Part shown: piece after piece, positions 1 through 7,270 of the stretch
How the letters are laid out: every line of letters begins with the position of its first letter
How positions within the stretch are numbered: the first letter of the stretch is position 1
Source of the DNA: Candidatus Sulfotelmatobacter sp.
Lineage (GTDB): Bacteria; Acidobacteriota; Terriglobia; Terriglobales; SbA1
NCBI GenBank assembly: GCA_030151135.1
Contig: JASLEQ010000391.1
Coordinates: 1 to 7,344 of the forward strand
Reading direction: 5' to 3'
DNA: 7,344 bases
Position numbers and translations under genes: made by a program
The notes under the pieces: generated by a model
Seen by the model: the letters and a program-made list of their open reading frames with translations, nothing else
The model's database searches: none
What the model was told of the DNA's origin: nothing

Positions 1-6
1 AGCATG

Positions 7-12
7 TAGAAT
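7..12 (+). promoter_or_regulatory. Candidate -10 box for the M50 protease gene
   Basis: The hexamer TAGAAT matches the sigma-70 consensus TATAAT at five of six positions and lies 16 nt before the ATG at 29. Transcription would start near position 19, giving a short leader that contains GAAGG (21-25). The -35 region would lie outside the window, so this rests on the -10 match alone. Confidence 0.3.
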
Positions 13-28
13 AAAGCTGCGAAGGCCT

Positions 29-1153
29 ATGCGAAGCTGGTCCATTTCCGTCGGACGCCTGTTCGGCGTAGATGTCAGAATCCATCTCACATTCCTGATC
101 TTGCCAGTGTTCGTCTACTGGACTGATTATGCTGCGCATCAAAATGCGGCGAGCGGACCTCGCGATCTCGCGTTGGTCGGCATCATCCTGGCTTGCGTCG
201 GGGTCCACGAATTAGGACATATGTTCGCGGCCAGGAAATATGGGATGATTCCGAAAGCCGTGATCTTTCTGCCTCTGACGGGGGTGGCGCTCTACGACGA
301 GTCGAAGGTGGAGCGGCAGCCTGTGGCGCTGATGTGGAAACGCGAGGTGCGGATCGCCATGGTTGGACCGCTGGCAAATTTGTTGCTGGCGGGACTCTCC
401 GTCGCGGTGATCAAAGCTTCCGGAAGCGGCGTCGACCTATGGAAGTGGCCTTTTCTGCAATCAGCGAACCTGACGCGCAGCGTGGTGTGGGCGAACCTTT
501 ACATCGCCTTGTTGAACTTGATGCCGGCGTATCCCCTCGATGGGGGGCGCTTGATGCGTGTTCTGTTTGCGCGAACGCTCGATATCGCATCGGCAACCCG
601 CCGGGCGGTATCGATCAGCACTGCAATCGCGATGGTTCTGATTCTGGCAGGATTGTTCAGCGACAACTGGCTGACCATGATTGGAATCATCGTATTTTCG
701 GCCGCCCAGTTAGAGGAACGAGCGCTGGTGTTTCAGTCCGTACTCGACAACGTGCGGCTGGAAGAGGTCATGCTCACAGACTTCGCGACGCTGTCGCCAG
801 CCGACACGCTGGAAGACGCGCTTGAAAAAGCTGTGCATTCATTGCAGGATGACTTTCCGGTGGTGCGGGGCAGCGACATGGTTGGCGTCATTTCGCGGCA
901 GCGTATTCTCGATGCCCTTAGATCCGAGGGCAATGGATATGTGCAGGCGGTGATGAGTAAGATCTTTGACGTTTCGATGCGGCAGGATTCACTGGGCTCG
1001 GCTTTCCGGAAGCTGACGGCGCGCAGTTCGAGCATTATCCCGGTAGTGGAAGATCAGCGATTGGTGGGAATCGTCACCCTTCAGAACCTGATGCACTCGA
1101 TGTCGCTGCTGGCGGAGAGCCGGAAGCTGCGGCGGAACGAGACGATCGAATAA
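29..1153 (+). CDS. Site-2-type intramembrane metalloprotease (M50) with two CBS domains
   Basis: This 374-residue protein is predicted to be a zinc protease embedded in the cytoplasmic membrane that cuts substrate proteins within or near a membrane segment. The zinc-binding HELGH motif is at residues 60-64. The second family motif, NLMPAYPLDGGR (163-174), supplies the third metal ligand (D171). Hydrophobic segments lie around residues 17-31, 47-59, 108-128, 150-166 and 196-222. After the membrane part, two CBS domains follow (about 245-298 and 305-360). In this family they are thought to sense adenine nucleotides and adjust activity. The start is supported by the typical family opening (short basic N-terminus, then GRLFGVDVRIH) and by a weak GAAGG three bases upstream. 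The gene converges on serA with a 21-nt gap. The substrate cannot be read from the sequence; no anti-sigma factor or obvious partner is adjacent. Family assignment is firm; physiological role is unknown. Confidence 0.93.
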   Translation: MRSWSISVGRLFGVDVRIHLTFLILPVFVYWTDYAAHQNAASGPRDLALVGIILACVGVHELGHMFAARKYGMIPKAVIFLPLTGVALYDESKVERQPVALMWKREVRIAMVGPLANLLLAGLSVAVIKASGSGVDLWKWPFLQSANLTRSVVWANLYIALLNLMPAYPLDGGRLMRVLFARTLDIASATRRAVSISTAIAMVLILAGLFSDNWLTMIGIIVFSAAQLEERALVFQSVLDNVRLEEVMLTDFATLSPADTLEDALEKAVHSLQDDFPVVRGSDMVGVISRQRILDALRSEGNGYVQAVMSKIFDVSMRQDSLGSAFRKLTARSSSIIPVVEDQRLVGIVTLQNLMHSMSLLAESRKLRRNETIE

Positions 1154-1174
1154 CTTTTCCTATCGGATTGCAAC

Positions 1175-2776
1175 TCAGAACAGGCGGACGGCTTTTGCCT
1201 GTTGCACGGCCGGAATGCCGCGCAACCGGGTGAGCACCAGCTCTGGAACAGCGCCGTCCACGTGCACAACGGCGATGGCCTCGCGAGGCTGCCCCGCGTC
1301 GGATTCGCTGCCGCGACGTCCGAGGGAGAAATCTGCGATGTTGATTGACTCTTCGCCCAGAATTGTTCCTACCTTGCCAATCACTCCGGGGACGTCCCTA
1401 TTCCGCAGGTAGATCAGATTTCTTTCCAAGGGAGCTTCCACATCGATTCCGTCTACGTGGAGCAGCCGGGGAGCTTCTCCATGCAGCACGGCGCCCTTCA
1501 CCATGTGTTCTTCTTTGTCGGTCTTGAGGAAGATGGAGAGTACGCTGCCGGCACCGCCAGTAGAAGCTTTGGCCTTATGCGATTCCAAGACTCGCAGGCC
1601 GCGGTCGTGCGCAATGGTCGCGGCATTCACGAGATTTGCTTTCTCCTCCAGCGCCTGGGTCAAAATGCCTTTAATTCCGCCATTGCGAATGAGGTCGGTC
1701 TTCCACTCAGCGATGTGCCCGCTGTAGCGGACGGAAATTTCTTCCAGCGATCCTTCCGAAACTTGGGCCAGAAATCCGCCCATGCGTTCCGCCAGGATGA
1801 TGTAGGGCTGCATGGCCGCATATTCTTCTGCGGAAACGGAGGGTACATTCACCGCATTCTGAATTACACCGTGCTTCAGATATTCCTTGACCTGCTGAGC
1901 GATCTGAACGCCGACAGCTTCCTGGGCTTCCTGGGTTGAGCCGCCCACATGAGGCGTGAGCACCACATTTTCCAGAGCTAACAGAGGAGAATTCTTGGGT
2001 GGCTCCTCCGCAAAGACGTCAATCGCGGCGGCAGCGACGCGGCCCTCCTTGAGGTCCGCAGCGAGATCGGCCTCATTTACGAGTTCTCCGCGGGCGCAGT
2101 TCACGAGCCGAACCCCTTTTTTCATCCTGGCGAGAGAATCCTTGTTGATCATGCCAGCGGTTTGTGGAGTCAAGCCTACATGGAGCGTAATGTAATCGGC
2201 GATCGCATAAATTTCGTCGAGTGCTGCCAAGCGGATTCCTTGTTCTTTCGCGACGGCGACAGAAACAAACGGGTCGTGTCCAGCGAGTTCCATGCCGAAG
2301 GCGCGGGCGCGTCGTGCGACCTCCATGCCAATTCGACCAAGTCCAATGATGCCCAGAGTTTTGCCGCGGAGCTCAGCGCCTTGCAGGGATTTCTTTTCCC
2401 ATTTCCCGGCATGCATCGAGGCATCGGCGCGGCAAAGATGACGAGCCATTGCGAGCATCATTCCCATCGTCTGTTCTGCGACAGCGACTGCGTTGGCACC
2501 GGGAGTATTCATGACCGCGATGCCTTTGTGAGTCGCAGCTTCGAGGTCGATATTGTCGACGCCGACCCCGGCTCGTCCAATTACGCGCAGATTCTTCGCA
2601 TGTTGAAGGAGTTGGACGTCGGCCTGCACGGCTGAGCGAACGATCAAGGCGTCCGCTGTTCGCAGATGTTCCGCGAGCTTGCCATCCAGCTGATCGGCTG
2701 TGATCACCGTCCAATCAGGCTCTTGCAAATGTGCTACTGCTGAAGGCGAAATCTTTTCCGCAACGATGATTTTCAC
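1175..2776 (-). CDS. serA: D-3-phosphoglycerate dehydrogenase, long ACT-domain form
   Basis: SerA oxidises 3-phosphoglycerate to 3-phosphohydroxypyruvate with NAD+, the first step of the phosphorylated serine pathway in the cytoplasm. From the chosen GTG start it has 533 residues, close to the roughly 525-530 usual for the long form. The N-terminal substrate-binding part includes GRAGVGVDNID (68-78). The Rossmann motif GLGRIG is at 145-150, with D168 as the likely NAD-selecting acidic residue. The catalytic set is R229 (NCARGELV), E258 (FAEEP) and H276 (TPHVGGS). An intervening ASB-type domain spans about 316-446, and an ACT domain about 453-530 carries RDVPGVIGKVG and INIADFSLGR, the usual seat of serine feedback inhibition. 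The frame stays open upstream to an ATG at 2899, but that adds 41 arginine/serine-rich residues unlike any SerA. The GTG instead begins the standard VKIIVAEKIS opening and has an AAGGA five bases before it. A class V aminotransferase gene lies upstream on the same strand. Confidence 0.96.
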   Translation of the reverse strand: MKIIVAEKISPSAVAHLQEPDWTVITADQLDGKLAEHLRTADALIVRSAVQADVQLLQHAKNLRVIGRAGVGVDNIDLEAATHKGIAVMNTPGANAVAVAEQTMGMMLAMARHLCRADASMHAGKWEKKSLQGAELRGKTLGIIGLGRIGMEVARRARAFGMELAGHDPFVSVAVAKEQGIRLAALDEIYAIADYITLHVGLTPQTAGMINKDSLARMKKGVRLVNCARGELVNEADLAADLKEGRVAAAAIDVFAEEPPKNSPLLALENVVLTPHVGGSTQEAQEAVGVQIAQQVKEYLKHGVIQNAVNVPSVSAEEYAAMQPYIILAERMGGFLAQVSEGSLEEISVRYSGHIAEWKTDLIRNGGIKGILTQALEEKANLVNAATIAHDRGLRVLESHKAKASTGGAGSVLSIFLKTDKEEHMVKGAVLHGEAPRLLHVDGIDVEAPLERNLIYLRNRDVPGVIGKVGTILGEESINIADFSLGRRGSESDAGQPREAIAVVHVDGAVPELVLTRLRGIPAVQQAKAVRLF

Positions 2777-2781
2777 GCTTG

Positions 2782-2786
2782 TCCTT
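2782..2786 (-). promoter_or_regulatory. Ribosome binding site that decides the serA GTG start
   Basis: Read on the minus strand, AAAAAGGA precedes the GTG at 2776-2774 with five bases between AAGGA and the start codon. This is a good Shine-Dalgarno arrangement and favours the GTG over the in-frame ATG at 2899, which would add a tail with no resemblance to SerA. Confidence 0.75.
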
Positions 2787-2880
2787 TTTCCAATGCTCCT
2801 CGAACTACAACTCGACAATGAACGTCCGGAGTGAACCGGCACGCGTCGCCTGGTGGCGGTCCTTACGGAATGGGCGGAGC

Positions 2881-2908
2881 GCTCACGGAAACGTCGCAAG
2901 CGGTGAGC
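2881..2908 (-). repeat. Inverted repeat in the aminotransferase-serA gap
   Basis: GCTCAC at 2881-2886 and GTGAGC at 2903-2908 form a perfect 6-bp inverted repeat around a 16-nt loop. It sits inside the 185-nt non-coding stretch (2777-2961) between the aminotransferase stop and the serA start. A second small dyad, CACCA (2928-2932) with TGGTG (2941-2945), lies just after the aminotransferase stop. Neither is followed by a T-run on the minus strand, so they are not clear terminators. They could be mRNA structure, an operator or chance. No convincing gene or known riboswitch is recognised in this gap. Confidence 0.35.
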
Positions 2909-2961
2909 TTCACCATCAATTAGCCCGCACCAGCGGAATATGGTGTTGGGCGGTCCACTGT

Positions 2962-4155
2962 TCAGGCATTCGCCAGTTCGTGCTTGCCGGCGCGGATACG
3001 AGCATACACTTGCTGCGCCGCCCGGACAGCCGAGCCATACTCAACGTCCTTGTCACTGACTCGAGCCAGCACATGTTCGAGCGCCCCAAGGATGCCGATG
3101 GTATCGAGATAGTCGTAATAGCCGATGTGCGCAATGCGGAAAAGCTTGCCCTTCATCTCGCCTTGGCCGTTCGCAACTACTGCATCGAAGCTCTCGCGAA
3201 ACTCTTTGACGAACTTGCCGGAGTCGATGGCATCCGGCGAAGAGATCGCAGTCAGTGCCGCAGCAGGGCTGGAAGTGTAGAGCTTGAGTCCAAGAGCTTT
3301 GGCTCCGGCGCGCGTCATCTCGGCGCAAAATTCGGCATTGTTGACCAGAGCTTCGCGTCCTTTCGCCAGATCGCCGGATCCCATTCCACGCACAAATTCA
3401 AGCGCGGCCCCGAGAGCTGCGAACAGCGAAGTCGCAGGCGTGTATGCGGTTTCGCCCTTTGCTGCTGACTTCCGCTCCTTCCGCAGATCGAAGTAGAAGC
3501 GTGGAGAAAGAGTCGTATCCATACGCTTCCAGGCGCGATCGCTTACAGCGCAGTAGGCGAGTCCAGGAGGCATCATCAATGCCTTTTGGGAGCCACCGAT
3601 GATCACATCGATTCCCCACCCGTCGACGTCGAGGTGGGTGGTCCCCAAGCCTGTGATGGCATCTACGACGAGCAGGGTGTCACTGGAATTCGCATGAACA
3701 ATCTTTGCAATCCCTTGCACATCGTGGCGCGCTCCGGTGGAACTTTCGGTCGCCTGGACAAAAACGGCGCGAATGTCTGGCGTGATGCGCGCGCGAATTT
3801 CATCGAGCAAAAAGGTTTGGCCATACGGAACGCTCAGCACGTCCACGTTGCAGCCGAATGCCTTGGCCAGACCGGTCCAGCGTTCACCGAATTTGCCGGC
3901 TGTGAGCACCAGGACCTTGTCACCCGGCGACGTCAGGTTCGAAACAGAGGCTTCCATCACGCCTGTGCCCGATGATGCCAGCACCAGCACGTCGTTGTTC
4001 GTGCCGATGAATTCCTTCATATCGGCCAATACGCGCTGAAAGAGCGCCTTGAAGTCCGCGGTGCGATGATGCGCCGTGAAGGCTGCCATCGCGGTCTGGG
4101 CCGCAGGAAGGAGTGGAGTTGGTCCGGGAGTAAAGAGACGGTTCTTATGCAACAT
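2962..4155 (-). CDS. Class V PLP-dependent aminotransferase (alanine-glyoxylate / serine-pyruvate type)
   Basis: This 397-residue cytoplasmic enzyme belongs to the fold-type I, class V aminotransferases of the alanine-glyoxylate aminotransferase group. The N-terminal FTPGPTPL (8-15) and HHRT (29-32) are typical. SSGTG (61-65) is the cofactor-phosphate loop, D165 in VVDAITG should contact the pyridine nitrogen, and K191 in GGSQKALMMPPG is the Schiff-base lysine. R340 in LFRIAHIG is the expected substrate-carboxylate contact. Family members move amino groups between alanine, serine or other donors and glyoxylate, pyruvate or related oxoacids. Because serA lies directly downstream on the same strand, use of 3-phosphohydroxypyruvate (the SerC step) is a plausible inference, but sequence alone does not settle the substrate. 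The ATG at 4155 has AAGGA (4163-4167) seven bases upstream. The start is shared with a divergent promoter region facing the yqeY-like gene. Confidence 0.92.
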   Translation of the reverse strand: MLHKNRLFTPGPTPLLPAAQTAMAAFTAHHRTADFKALFQRVLADMKEFIGTNNDVLVLASSGTGVMEASVSNLTSPGDKVLVLTAGKFGERWTGLAKAFGCNVDVLSVPYGQTFLLDEIRARITPDIRAVFVQATESSTGARHDVQGIAKIVHANSSDTLLVVDAITGLGTTHLDVDGWGIDVIIGGSQKALMMPPGLAYCAVSDRAWKRMDTTLSPRFYFDLRKERKSAAKGETAYTPATSLFAALGAALEFVRGMGSGDLAKGREALVNNAEFCAEMTRAGAKALGLKLYTSSPAAALTAISSPDAIDSGKFVKEFRESFDAVVANGQGEMKGKLFRIAHIGYYDYLDTIGILGALEHVLARVSDKDVEYGSAVRAAQQVYARIRAGKHELANA

Positions 4156-4187
4156 GGCGGAGTCCTTGAGAACGGGAGTAATTCTTT

Positions 4188-4193
4188 AGTCTA
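4188..4193 (-). promoter_or_regulatory. Weak candidate -10 box for the aminotransferase-serA unit
   Basis: On the minus strand TAGACT (4193 to 4188) matches TATAAT at four of six positions. It would start transcription near 4181, leaving a leader of about 26 nt that contains the AAGGA ribosome site. No good -35 hexamer is seen at 16-18 bp, so this is tentative. Confidence 0.22.
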
Positions 4194-4246
4194 CCGGAAC
4201 GTGGCGTCCCTGAAAGGCGAATTCTTGCTCGCGACGGAGACGAAGA

Positions 4247-4267
4247 AGCAGAGAAAAGAACTCTGCT
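4247..4267. repeat. Perfect 7-bp dyad in the divergent promoter region
   Basis: AGCAGAG (4247-4253) and CTCTGCT (4261-4267) are exact reverse complements separated by seven A-rich bases (AAAAGAA). The dyad lies between the divergent aminotransferase and yqeY-like genes, about 44 bp before the TATAAT at 4311. The 21-bp symmetric layout with half-sites about 14 bp centre to centre could be a regulator operator. As RNA it would be a modest hairpin without a strong T-run. Function is unproven. Confidence 0.4.
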
Positions 4268-4310
4268 GGATCTGTCAGGTCTGCATCGTGATGAGAGCGG
4301 ATGCAACGTC

Positions 4311-4316
4311 TATAAT
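4311..4316 (+). promoter_or_regulatory. Consensus -10 box, probable promoter for a leaderless yqeY mRNA
   Basis: A perfect TATAAT ends only six bases before the ATG at 4323. Initiation about seven bases after a -10 box would fall on or beside the A of the ATG. The bases between hold no Shine-Dalgarno-like purine run, which fits leaderless translation. No strong -35 hexamer is visible at 16-18 bp upstream. Confidence 0.5.
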
Positions 4317-4322
4317 CCCGTC

Positions 4323-4781
4323 ATGCCTCTAGTCGATCAAATTCAGAAAGACATCGTTACCGCCATGAAGGCGAAAGACGAAGCTCGCCTCTCCACCCTG
4401 CGTATGGTCAAAAGTGCGCTGCAACTAAAAGGGGTCGAGAAGATGGGTCCGCTCGACGATAAGGAATCCCATGCCGTGCTCAACACGCTGATCAAGCAGC
4501 GCAAAGATTCGATCGAACAGTTCACCAAGGGCGGACGCCAGGAAATGGCCGACAAGGAAGCGGCGGAGATCACTGTGATCGAAAGCTACCTTCCGAAAGC
4601 CGCCAGCGAAGCCGACATTGCCGCTGGAGTAAAAGCGACGATCGGGGAAATGGGTTCGCCGACCATGAAAGACATGGGTACGGTCATGAAGAACGCCATG
4701 GCAAAGTTCAACGCCGCCGGCATGCGTGTCGATGGCAAACTTGTAAGCGACATGGTGAAGAAGGAACTCTCGGGCCAATAG
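4323..4781 (+). CDS. yqeY: YqeY/GatB-like domain protein
   Basis: This 152-residue protein matches the YqeY family in length (usually close to 150) and layout. An N-terminal helix region carries [11 protein letters not shown] (23-33), followed by the family core with [16 protein letters not shown] (57-72) and ITVIESYLP (83-91), and a C-terminal part with MGTVMKNAM (118-126) and [13 protein letters not shown] (137-149). The fold resembles the tail domain of the GatB subunit of the tRNA amidotransferase, so a tRNA-related role is often suggested, but the function in bacteria is not settled. It is predicted to be soluble, highly charged and helical. The ATG lacks a ribosome binding site and lies just after a TATAAT box, suggesting a leaderless message. 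It is divergent from the aminotransferase gene and followed by a separate amidohydrolase gene after 103 nt. Confidence 0.93.
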   Translation: MPLVDQIQKDIVTAMKAKDEARLSTLRMVKSALQLKGVEKMGPLDDKESHAVLNTLIKQRKDSIEQFTKGGRQEMADKEAAEITVIESYLPKAASEADIAAGVKATIGEMGSPTMKDMGTVMKNAMAKFNAAGMRVDGKLVSDMVKKELSGQ

Positions 4782-4884
4782 CTGTCATACGTTTCAGCGA
4801 CGAGGGAATAGCTCGCGCGATGTCAATGCACGACTCGTAGGCAGTTCTACCAGTACATTTCATTTACAGCGAAGGGAATCCGGA

Positions 4885-6174
4885 ATGCGAAGAATCGCAG
4901 CCGCCATTGTCGTTGTTGTTTTCTGTCTGGCGTTAATCGGTCTCGCCGAGTCGCCGCGCCAGATTGCGGTTCACGCCGGCCACGTTTTGGATGTGAGGAC
5001 TGGCAAGACACTTTCGGATCAGATCCTTGTCATCGAGAACGGGAAGATCATAAGTAGCGGCCCAGCCGACGAAGTGAAGGTCCCATCGGACGCTGTGCGC
5101 ATCGAGCTGCCGAATGCAACCGTATTGCCGGGACTGATCGACGCCCACACGCACCTCACGATGAATCCCCAGTTCGGCTACGAGTCGCTGGCGATCTCTG
5201 TCCCGCGTGAAGCCCTGATCGGCGCGAAGAATGCTCGGGTGACGCTGCTTGCCGGATTCACGACGGTACGCAACGTGGGTGCGTCAGGGTACAGCGACGT
5301 GGCGCTGCGCGATGCCATCAACGCAGGAGATGTTCCCGGTCCCCGGATGCTGGTGAGCGGGCCGGCACTGGGGATCACCGGCGGCCATTGCGACAACAAT
5401 ATGTTGCCCTTCGAATATCACGCTGTTGGCGACGGCGTGGCGGATGGAGTCGCGGAAGTGCAGCACAAGGTTCGGGAGAATATCAAGTATGGCGTTGACG
5501 TGATCAAGGTTTGCGCCACGGGCGGAGTACTTTCACTGGGCGACAATCCTCAACATTCGCAATACACGCTTGAGGAGATGAAGGCGATCGTGGCCGACGC
5601 GCACCGGTTAGGCCGAAAAGTGGCCGCCCACGCGCATGGGGCAGAGGGGATACGCTGGGCGGCTGAAGCCGGCGTGGATTCGATTGAGCACGGATCCTAC
5701 ATCGACGATCCCGCGATCGCGGTTATGAAAGAACATGGCACGTACCTGGTCCCGACGCTCTATCTGGGGGACTGGATGATCGACAATGCCGGGCTGACGC
5801 GCCTGCCGCCGCCGCTCTTGGCGAAGGCACAAGAAGTGATTCCAGCGGCTCGCAAGAACATCGCGCATGCGTTTGCCAGCGGGGTAAAGGTTGCGTTTGG
5901 GACTGACGCGGCGGTGTATCCGCACGGTATGAACGCACATGAATTCGCGGTGATGGTGAAGCTCGGCCTAACGCCACTGCAGGCGATTCAGGCAGCGACC
6001 ATTAATGCAGCGGATCTGCTCGGATGGGCGGGGAAAGTGGGCACGCTCGAACCCGGAGCATGGGCGGATCTGGTTGCGGTAGAGGGCGATCCGCTCAAAG
6101 ATGTCACGACCCTGGAACGCGTGAAATTTGTGATGAAAGGCGGGGACGTCGTGAAGAACGAATACGGCAAATAG
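4885..6174 (+). CDS. Exported metal-dependent amidohydrolase (imidazolonepropionase-like / Xaa-Pro dipeptidase-like)
   Basis: This 429-residue protein belongs to the amidohydrolase superfamily. An N-terminal signal peptide is visible: MRR, a hydrophobic stretch at 4-21, and likely cleavage after GLA21, which would place the enzyme in the periplasm or outside. The small beta-sandwich part precedes the metal-binding HTH at 88-90 (GLIDAHTH). Other expected ligands follow: K208 ([10 protein letters not shown], a lysine that would be carboxylated), H249 (AAHAHG), H269 (SIEHGS) and D341 (FGTDA). The set implies a binuclear site. The closing [14 protein letters not shown] (391-404) is the typical return to the sandwich domain. 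Close relatives are named imidazolonepropionase-like or Xaa-Pro dipeptidases; characterised members cut peptides or N-acyl amino acids. With a signal peptide and no hut genes nearby, histidine degradation is unlikely, and peptide scavenging is the better guess. GAAGGGA (4871-4877) lies seven bases before the ATG. Confidence 0.92.
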   Translation: MRRIAAAIVVVVFCLALIGLAESPRQIAVHAGHVLDVRTGKTLSDQILVIENGKIISSGPADEVKVPSDAVRIELPNATVLPGLIDAHTHLTMNPQFGYESLAISVPREALIGAKNARVTLLAGFTTVRNVGASGYSDVALRDAINAGDVPGPRMLVSGPALGITGGHCDNNMLPFEYHAVGDGVADGVAEVQHKVRENIKYGVDVIKVCATGGVLSLGDNPQHSQYTLEEMKAIVADAHRLGRKVAAHAHGAEGIRWAAEAGVDSIEHGSYIDDPAIAVMKEHGTYLVPTLYLGDWMIDNAGLTRLPPPLLAKAQEVIPAARKNIAHAFASGVKVAFGTDAAVYPHGMNAHEFAVMVKLGLTPLQAIQAATINAADLLGWAGKVGTLEPGAWADLVAVEGDPLKDVTTLERVKFVMKGGDVVKNEYGK

Positions 6175-6196
6175 CCGATCCCGGGTACTCAGAAAG

Positions 6197-7123
6197 TTAA
6201 GTTCTCGCTTGCCCGGTAACCCAGTCGGTGAAGTACGCTGATGCCCCACTCGAGAGCAGCGGTTTGCCATCGAGCACCGCGTCCACAAAATTCTCAATCA
6301 TTGGGAAATGGAGATTCGGGTGAACAGGAAGGTTCTCGCTTCCGCCCGGGTAAAGAAGATCTGGCCCATTCAGCGGCGACATCTCGATCTCTCCTTCCGT
6401 GCCGCGGATACGGCATTCGTCGCGATTGATTTTGGAATGCCAGCGTACATCCACCACTCCGCGAACTCCGCTCTCGTACTCAATCATTACCGTGGCATTG
6501 TCTTCGACTGGATAGTGATGAACGACGTTTGAGAGTTGGGCTTTTACGCGTAGCGGCGTTCCGAACAGATAGTTGAGCACGTCGATACGGTGGGAAGCTA
6601 TATCGAACAGCGGGCCGCCACCCGCCTTCACGGGATCGAAGAGCCAACCTCGATTCCCGCTTCCATCGAACCACATATGATTCGTCAGTTCGGCGATCAC
6701 GGGCTTTCCAATCACGCCCTCATCAATCAGTTGTTTCGCTTTTTGGATCTTCGGATAGCAACGCCGGTAATAGGCTATACCCAACTTCTTGCCGCTGTCA
6801 TCGGCGGCGCGGACCATCTCACGCGCCTCGGTTTCGTTCATCGCCATCGGTTTCTCGCAGATGACATGCTTCCCGGATTTCAGTGACGCCATGGTTTGGG
6901 GGGCGTGCAGGAAAACGGGGGTGGCCACGTAAACGGCGTGGACGGCAGGATCGGCGAGCGCCTGCTCCAGGGTAGACCACAAACGAACGCCAAGATATGC
7001 GGCCGCTTTCGCCGGATCTCGTGTCACGATGCCGTAAAGCGTGGAACGAGCTTCGGCTTGAATTGCGGGGATGACGCGGCGCTTCGTGATATCGCCGATT
7101 CCGATGACGATCCAGTTGAGCAT
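6197..7123 (-). CDS. Gfo/Idh/MocA-family NAD(P)-dependent oxidoreductase
   Basis: This 308-residue cytoplasmic enzyme has an N-terminal Rossmann domain (about 1-120) starting with GIGDITKRR (8-16), followed by the family signature EKP at 90-92, where K91 is the expected catalytic lysine. The C-terminal alpha/beta domain (about 121-308) carries GGGPLFDIASHRID (168-181), with D174 and H178 matching the usual DxxxH active-site pair. Members oxidise or reduce hydroxyl groups on sugars, inositols, or related polyols; bile-pigment and trans-dihydrodiol enzymes also belong here, so the substrate is open. At 308 residues it is toward the short end for the family, and it ends soon after SSGASAYFTDWVTGQ, a recognised form of the family's C-terminal motif, so I see no truncation. 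The start is fixed by the Rossmann fold beginning at residue 3; no Shine-Dalgarno is seen before it (the preceding bases are C-rich). It converges on the amidohydrolase gene with 22 nt between stops. Confidence 0.92.
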   Translation of the reverse strand: MLNWIVIGIGDITKRRVIPAIQAEARSTLYGIVTRDPAKAAAYLGVRLWSTLEQALADPAVHAVYVATPVFLHAPQTMASLKSGKHVICEKPMAMNETEAREMVRAADDSGKKLGIAYYRRCYPKIQKAKQLIDEGVIGKPVIAELTNHMWFDGSGNRGWLFDPVKAGGGPLFDIASHRIDVLNYLFGTPLRVKAQLSNVVHHYPVEDNATVMIEYESGVRGVVDVRWHSKINRDECRIRGTEGEIEMSPLNGPDLLYPGGSENLPVHPNLHFPMIENFVDAVLDGKPLLSSGASAYFTDWVTGQART

Positions 7124-7217
7124 ATGGGGGTTTCGGGTTCAGCGATTCAGAGTGTAAAGCACCGATTGAAGGTGGGTTCCGGCGCCGCTCCTTTCGGTCT
7201 CGATAGCTTGCTGTCGA

Positions 7218-7247
7218 CAACAACAAGGGCCGGCTCACGGCCGGCCC
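7218..7247 (-). terminator. Rho-independent terminator after the HU gene
   Basis: GGGCCGGC (7227-7234) pairs perfectly with GCCGGCCC (7240-7247) around a five-base loop. On the minus strand the hairpin is followed by TTGTTGTTG (7226 to 7218), a broken T-tract. It starts 23 nt after the stop of the HU-family gene, so it most likely ends that message and insulates the downstream oxidoreductase gene. The plus-strand side has no T-run. Confidence 0.75.
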
Positions 7248-7270
7248 GGAAATTCTAAAGAAAGTCAGTA

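Noticed and set aside
193..825. 210-residue plus-strand reading frame overlapping the M50 protease in another frame
   Set aside because: It is arginine/glycine-rich with no domain, while the overlapping frame encodes a clear protease with HELGH and NPxxPLDGG-type motifs.
1457..1939. 160-residue plus-strand reading frame inside serA
   Set aside because: It is antisense to the conserved ASB and catalytic regions of SerA with no recognisable family features.
2777..2899. In-frame extension of serA to an ATG at 2899, adding 41 residues
   Set aside because: The extra residues are arginine/serine-rich and unlike SerA N-termini; the GTG at 2776 has a good ribosome binding site and starts the expected family sequence.
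2779..3468. 229-residue plus-strand reading frame antisense to the aminotransferase and serA leader
   Set aside because: It lies opposite a well-supported aminotransferase gene and has no recognisable domain; it is a shadow of the GC-rich coding strand.
4066..4332. 88-residue plus-strand reading frame across the divergent region
   Set aside because: It begins antisense within the aminotransferase gene, overlaps the yqeY start, has no convincing ribosome site and resembles no family I recognise. It includes two close cysteines (CWIC) but nothing else supporting a gene.
4796..4818. Possible terminator hairpin after the yqeY-like gene (CGAG/CTCG)
   Set aside because: The stem is only four bases and no T-run follows.
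7151..7156. TACACT on the minus strand as a -10 box for the oxidoreductase gene
   Set aside because: It is a four-of-six match with no supporting -35 hexamer at 16-18 bp; too weak to annotate.
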